From Desulfuromusa sp. (GTDB lineage: Bacteria; Desulfobacterota; Desulfuromonadia; Desulfuromonadales; Geopsychrobacteraceae): a stretch of 9,443 nucleotides of DNA. The notes beneath the pieces are model-generated. The model worked only from the letters and a program-made list of their open reading frames with translations, was not told the DNA's origin and made no database searches. The DNA lies in the NCBI GenBank assembly GCA_029934095.1, contig JAOZMV010000040.1, positions 1-9,443 on the forward strand, written 5' to 3'. The position numbers were made by a program, and so were the translations under genes. Below are positions 5,719-9,443 of this stretch, in pieces (position 1 is the stretch's first letter; each line of letters opens with the position of its first letter).

Positions 5719-6750
5719 TCAATCTTTGAGCGTTTCCCGCACCTTATTCAAATAATCCAAGCCAATTTTTTCTCCCCACTTTTGCACTACCGGCTCAGCC
5801 AGTTTCACCAGCTTAGCTTTTTCAACTGCCGGAAGTTCGAAAAACTCAACACCATTCGCTTTAGCGGCAGCGATCTGATCCCGTTGTTGCTGTTCGGTCA
5901 AAGCACGAACCTGCTGACTCTCTTCTTTAATGATCCGGCTTAATAGCTGCTGCAGATCTTCAGGTAAACGGTTGAACCATGCTTTATTGATCAGGTGGAT
6001 ATAAAGCCCTTGAGCATAATCGATATTGGTATAATTTTTGGCAACGTTAAATTTCTTGGTGATATTACAGACGATTGGGGTGTGATCAAGACCACTGATC
6101 ACCCCGGTCTGCAGAGCTTGTGGCACATCCGGCCAGGGCATAACAGTAAACTGGATTCCCCAGGCTTTGTAGAGATCAACATTGACCGGTGCCTGAGCAA
6201 TCCGAAACAATTCCCCCCGGGCTTCTGCCAGAGTTTTAACTGGTGTTTTTGTTGCCCAGCCATAACTACCATAACCGGTGAAATCGGCGACAATTATCCC
6301 TTTTTCTTCAGCATCTGTCCCATATGCACGGAATAATTCCTCACTTTGACGAAATTTTTCCAGCTTTGCGAAGCTATCGATTAAAAATGGTAGATTGACA
6401 ATGCCGAGACGGGGAGAAACATTGGGGGCCAGAACCGAAGAACAGAGCATCCCCTGAACCGCTCCCATCTTCAATTTACGCAGGACATCTTTCTCACCAC
6501 CCAACTGCGAAATCGGCCGGTAATCGACATACAAACGACCGTGGCTTTCTTCCCAGATCCGGTCACGAATCCGGTAACCAACCGTTCCCCCCTCGATAGC
6601 GGGGTGAGCAACGGTCGACAGCAGGTAAGTATATTCTGCACCGCTGGGATCAAATTTTGGTTGCCACGCAGCTAATGGATCTGCCGCAAATACGGAAGTG
6701 GAGAACAACAACATCAAGACCAGAAATAAACTTGAAACCAACCGCTGCAT
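5719..6750 (-). CDS. TRAP transporter substrate-binding protein DctP (copy 2, promoter-proximal)
   Basis: A 343-residue periplasmic solute-binding protein, paralogous to the next gene downstream. The signal peptide is residues 1-22 (hydrophobic core, cleavage at VFA/ADP). From DPLAAWQPKF onward it aligns with its neighbour without gaps, 199 of 320 residues identical by hand count. Family landmarks match: GGEKDVLRKLKMGAVQ (84-99), FTGYGSYGW (157-165), LFRIAQAPV (181-189) with ligand-clamping candidate Arg183, and FTVMPWPDVPQALQTGVISG (201-220). The core ligand lobe (FTVMPW to CNITKKF) is nearly identical in the two. The differences gather around residues 122-150 and in the C-terminal helices at about 265-312. 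AAGGAGGAA precedes the ATG. It is the first gene of the cluster, divergent from the DsbC-like gene, and is followed by its own terminator. It probably shares the DctQM permease with its paralogue, since no second permease is present. Confidence 0.95.
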   Translation of the reverse strand: MQRLVSSLFLVLMLLFSTSVFAADPLAAWQPKFDPSGAEYTYLLSTVAHPAIEGGTVGYRIRDRIWEESHGRLYVDYRPISQLGGEKDVLRKLKMGAVQGMLCSSVLAPNVSPRLGIVNLPFLIDSFAKLEKFRQSEELFRAYGTDAEEKGIIVADFTGYGSYGWATKTPVKTLAEARGELFRIAQAPVNVDLYKAWGIQFTVMPWPDVPQALQTGVISGLDHTPIVCNITKKFNVAKNYTNIDYAQGLYIHLINKAWFNRLPEDLQQLLSRIIKEESQQVRALTEQQQRDQIAAAKANGVEFFELPAVEKAKLVKLAEPVVQKWGEKIGLDYLNKVRETLKD

Positions 6751-6817
6751 AACTATTCCTCCTTATGAAATAAATGATCCGAGAGTAGAACATAATTTCA
6801 ATTTTGGCTCAATATCA

Positions 6818-6829
6818 GATTATATAATC
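6818..6829. promoter_or_regulatory. Palindromic -10-like box in the divergent promoter region
   Basis: GATTATATAATC is a perfect 12-base palindrome that reads TATAAT on both strands (6824-6819 minus, 6823-6828 plus). It lies about 70 bases from each of the divergent starts (dctP copy 2 and the DsbC-like gene). No good -35 lies at 16-18 bases on either side, so an activator or an alternative sigma factor may be required, or the box may be an operator. The whole spacer is 6751-6895. Confidence 0.35.
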
Positions 6830-6895
6830 ATCGGTCAGCTCTTTTCCTGCGTCGACGTCTAGTGTATGCTCAAAAAAAATTAAAGGAGTTATTTC

Positions 6896-7609
6896 ATGTC
6901 CCGTTTCATTCTTTCGTTGTTACTGATGCTGAGTTTTCTGTCCCAAAATGCCTGTGCTGCCCAACAGCAAGAAGCTGCAAATGATACTGCTGCAGCTCTG
7001 ATCAAGCATTATCCACAAATTAAATATCAACAGATCAACCCAAGTCCGGTTACCGGAGTTTATGAGGTCATCGTTGAAAATGGTGAAATTATCTACTTTG
7101 TTCCAGCTTCAGGACATATGTTCTTTGGTGAACTCTGGACTGATGGTGGCCATAATCTGACCCGGGAAAGTAAAAGTCAGCTGATGTCTGCCAAGCTGAA
7201 AGAGTTTCCCCTCGATCAGGCCATCAAAATCGGTGAAGGCCCTAACCAGGTGATTGAAGTGACTGATCCCGATTGCCCTTTCTGTCGGCAGAGCTCTGAC
7301 TTCTTTCTTGGCAGAGATGACGTAACCCGCTATATATTTCTTTCTCCCATCGATCAACTCCATCCGCACGCCGCAGACAAAGCCCGCTATATTCTTTCGG
7401 CAGCAGATCCGGAACAGGCCTATGAAGAAGTTTTCAGCGGCCAGTTTGATCAGCAACCGTTGCCCCCCTTTACCGATAATGGGCGGCTTGAACTTCAGCG
7501 GCAGATTGCCAAGAGAATCGGTATTCATGGCACCCCGCAATTCTGGATCAACGGTCAGCATGTAGCCGGCTTTAATCCGCAGCAGTTTGAAACCTTGTTG
7601 AACAAATAA
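6896..7609 (+). CDS. DsbC/DsbG-like periplasmic thiol-disulfide isomerase
   Basis: A 237-residue exported thioredoxin-fold protein. Residues 1-21 are a signal peptide with an ACA/A cleavage site; Cys20 is not in a valid lipobox. Residues about 32-100 resemble the DsbC N-terminal dimerisation domain (HYPQIKYQQINPSPVTGVYEV, then a beta-rich stretch and NLTRESKSQL). The catalytic domain follows, with active site DPDCPFCR (Cys127, Cys130) and the cis-proline loop GTPQFWING (212-220). The centre is CPFC, not the CGYC of E. coli DsbC, so redox potential may differ. Proteins of this class shuffle or reduce wrong disulfides in the periplasm and are kept reduced by DsbD, which is not in the window. 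AAAGGAG lies eight bases before the ATG. The U32 gene starts 14 bases after the stop, so they are probably cotranscribed. An oxidase-like or thiol-reducing role is possible. Confidence 0.88.
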   Translation: MSRFILSLLLMLSFLSQNACAAQQQEAANDTAAALIKHYPQIKYQQINPSPVTGVYEVIVENGEIIYFVPASGHMFFGELWTDGGHNLTRESKSQLMSAKLKEFPLDQAIKIGEGPNQVIEVTDPDCPFCRQSSDFFLGRDDVTRYIFLSPIDQLHPHAADKARYILSAADPEQAYEEVFSGQFDQQPLPPFTDNGRLELQRQIAKRIGIHGTPQFWINGQHVAGFNPQQFETLLNK

Positions 7610-7623
7610 CCTGGACCTTCTCA

Positions 7624-9443
7624 ATGAATCAGATCAAAACGTTACAACGGCCGGAGCTACTTGCCCCTGCAGGAAGTATGGAAGCCTTTTTTGCTGCCGT
7701 TGATGCGGGAGCCGATGCTGTTTATACCGGCTTGAAGGAATTTTCTGCCCGCGCTAAAGCAAAAAATTTCAGTCTCAAAGAGATTGAAAAAATCACCCAT
7801 TATTTACAGCAGCAGCAAAAACGCCTCTATGTCACCCTGAATACCCTGGTGAAAGAGAATGAACTGTCACAATTGATCGATACCCTGGGAGCCCTGGAGG
7901 AAATCGGGATCGATGCCATCATTATCCAGGATCTGGCGGTCTGGAAGGTGGCGAAAGATCATTTCCCGGGATTGGAACTCCATGCCTCAACCCAGATGAC
8001 CATCCACAACGCCGCTGGAGTGAAAATGTTGGAACGGATGGGCTTCACTCGTGGAGTTCTGGCACGGGAGATGACACTGGAGGAGATCACAGCAATTCGC
8101 CAACAGACGACTCTGGAGCTGGAACAGTTTATTCATGGGGCCCTCTGCTTTTCTTACAGCGGCCAATGTTACTTTTCCTCTTTCCTCAGCGGTAAAAGTG
8201 GGAACCGGGGCCGCTGCGCCCAACCGTGTCGCCGCAATCATCGCTACCGCCAGCAGGAAGGTTATTATTTTTCCCCCAATGACCTTTCGGCCATTGATCT
8301 CTTACCGGAACTGGAACAGGCTGGTATTTGCAGCTTAAAAATTGAAGGGCGGATGAAAAGTGCCGAATATGTCCATAAGGTGATCAGGGCCTATCGGCAG
8401 GTTCTCGACGCCCCGGCCGATCAACGTAAAGCGGTTCTGAAAGAGGCTAAAGTATTACTGAAGGAGAGCTTTGGTCGCCAACCCACTAAAGGGTTTTTAT
8501 CCGGGGGACAACCCAGTGATATGGCCATTCCGGCACACAAAGGGGCAACCGGGCGATTTCTAGGAGAAATCAGCCGTGTTCGCGGGGGAGAAATCAGTTT
8601 TAAAACCAAAGAGGGTCTCCATCTGGGAACCCGTCTGCGGGTACAACCGGCCATCGATAAAAGCGGCACCGCCTTCACCATCCGCCAGTTGCTTCTGGAT
8701 AAACGGACTGTCAGCAAAGTGCCGGCGCACAGCTTTGTCAGTGTCCCCTCCACCTTTATCAATCAGTTCAACGTTGGTGATAGTGTCTTCATGGTCTCAT
8801 CTCCCAGCGCTTTTTCAATGAGTGATTCTGCCTGTCGCCGGAAGCTCAGCAATGTTCGCCCGCCGGCAGAAACAGTCGATCTGCAGATCGAGGTCAATCC
8901 TCAACAGCTACAACTGAGCGCAACGATTGGGACCGAAACCCAACAGTTTCAATTTGCTATTGACAGTTTTCCTGCCAGAGAAAAAGCTCTGGATAAAAAA
9001 GTCCTTCAACAAGCCTTTGCGGTAACTGCCGAAGAGCCTTTCAGGTTGGGAAAACTGGAGTGCGGTCAACTGCCTGAGATTGTTATTCCCCCCAAACAGT
9101 TGAAACAGATCCGCCGTGAACTCTATGCTGAATTGCGCAAAAATCATCAGCCACAAAAACAACAGCTGAGAACCGCACATTTACAAAGCGCCCGCGCCGC
9201 ACTGTTCCCCGTGATCACCTCACCACCGGAGAGACGGCAGATGCGGATACAACTGAAAGATTCAAAAGATCAGCGCATCCTTCAGGACCAGGCGGTTGAC
9301 CAGATTCTGGTTCCTCTCACTGGCCAAAATCTGCAGTATGCCCATAAACTGACCCGACGGGCAAAACAACTGATCTGGGACATCCCCTTTGTCATCTTTG
9401 ATAAAGACTGGCTTGACACCCGGAATACCATTCGCCAACTGGC
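7624..9443 (+). CDS. U32-family protein (RlhA/UbiU/TrhP superfamily), 3' end outside window
   Basis: The first 606 codons of a U32 protein, open to the right edge. Despite the old name peptidase U32, studied members are iron-sulfur, prephenate- or O2-independent RNA or quinone hydroxylation factors (RlhA on 23S rRNA, TrhP on tRNA, UbiU/UbiV on ubiquinone). It starts with the family ELLAPAGSMEAFFAAVDAGA (11-30) and carries the signature EQFIHGALCFSYSGQC (167-182), then RGRCAQPCR (195-203) and CSLKIEGRMKS (236-246). Cys175, 182, 198, 202 and 236 are candidates for the [4Fe-4S] ligands. The region after about 300 continues into a DUF3656-like part, and from about 540 into a further repeat-like domain. 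The architecture is closest to RlhA or to longer U32 proteins of Geobacter type, not to short TrhP. The start has no clear Shine-Dalgarno and probably relies on coupling to the gene 14 bases upstream. The exact substrate is not assignable. Confidence 0.9.
   Translation, partial: MNQIKTLQRPELLAPAGSMEAFFAAVDAGADAVYTGLKEFSARAKAKNFSLKEIEKITHYLQQQQKRLYVTLNTLVKENELSQLIDTLGALEEIGIDAIIIQDLAVWKVAKDHFPGLELHASTQMTIHNAAGVKMLERMGFTRGVLAREMTLEEITAIRQQTTLELEQFIHGALCFSYSGQCYFSSFLSGKSGNRGRCAQPCRRNHRYRQQEGYYFSPNDLSAIDLLPELEQAGICSLKIEGRMKSAEYVHKVIRAYRQVLDAPADQRKAVLKEAKVLLKESFGRQPTKGFLSGGQPSDMAIPAHKGATGRFLGEISRVRGGEISFKTKEGLHLGTRLRVQPAIDKSGTAFTIRQLLLDKRTVSKVPAHSFVSVPSTFINQFNVGDSVFMVSSPSAFSMSDSACRRKLSNVRPPAETVDLQIEVNPQQLQLSATIGTETQQFQFAIDSFPAREKALDKKVLQQAFAVTAEEPFRLGKLECGQLPEIVIPPKQLKQIRRELYAELRKNHQPQKQQLRTAHLQSARAALFPVITSPPERRQMRIQLKDSKDQRILQDQAVDQILVPLTGQNLQYAHKLTRRAKQLIWDIPFVIFDKDWLDTRNTIRQL

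Noticed and set aside
5995..6336. 113-codon plus-strand frame across dctP copy 2
   Set aside because: Antisense shadow of a well-supported binding-protein gene; the plus-strand frames across copy 1 at 4403-4759 and the 60-codon minus frames are of the same kind.
6901..6960. Lipoprotein status for the DsbC-like protein because of Cys20
   Set aside because: The residues before the cysteine (Q-N-A) do not fit a lipobox, whereas A-C-A followed by A fits ordinary signal peptidase I cleavage.
7109..7624. 171-codon minus-strand frame antisense to the DsbC-like gene
   Set aside because: It lies wholly opposite a gene with a signal peptide, CxxC and cis-proline motifs, and its own product has no recognisable features.
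8421..8762. Minus-strand frame inside the U32 gene
   Set aside because: The U32 plus-strand frame is continuous with family motifs across this region; the antisense product is low-complexity, Arg/Ser/Leu-rich shadow sequence.

Overview
The window looks like chromosomal DNA of a Gram-negative, probably anaerobic bacterium. The best guess is a deltaproteobacterium of the Desulfuromonadales/Geobacter type. This rests on periplasmic export signals, a lipoprotein, a TRAP transporter, a long U32 protein with a region after the U32 core, and a palindromic intergenic element of a style I associate with that group. The taxonomy is inference from gene style only.

Layout. (1) Positions 1-1196 are mostly non-coding or decayed sequence around one small PEGA-type lipoprotein gene (426-809). 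A stretch at about 881-1096 is open on both strands and looks like a remnant. (2) Positions 1197-2369 hold an AT-rich, isolated gene for a P-loop ATPase with a C-terminal DUF4143/PD-(D/E)XK-like region. A near-consensus promoter ends 6 bases before its ATG, so the mRNA is probably leaderless. A strong bidirectional terminator at 2370-2412 closes it. (3) Positions 2437-6750, all on the minus strand, encode a TRAP-type carboxylate transporter. In transcription order these are a first substrate-binding protein (6750-5719), a second one about 62% identical (5509-4472), the small membrane subunit DctQ (4235-3726) and the large permease DctM (3723-2437). Each binding-protein gene is followed by its own intrinsic terminator. 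Fresh promoter-like sequences lie after each of those terminators, and a palindromic repeat sits between the second terminator and dctQ. (4) From 6896 to the window end, on the plus strand and divergent from the transporter, are a DsbC-like periplasmic thiol-disulfide protein (6896-7609) and, 14 bases later, a U32-family protein that runs off the right edge (7624-9443).

How they fit together. Two secreted binding proteins probably feed one DctQM permease, widening or tuning uptake of an unidentified organic acid. The punctuation suggests separately set expression levels for the two binding proteins and the membrane pair. No two-component system or regulator for the transporter is in the window. 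The DsbC-like/U32 pair is a likely operon, but what links the two is not apparent.

I do not see a clear new multi-gene system. The most unusual points are the leaderless ATPase gene, the duplicated binding protein with its terminator/promoter punctuation, and the mixed-origin sequence at the left end.
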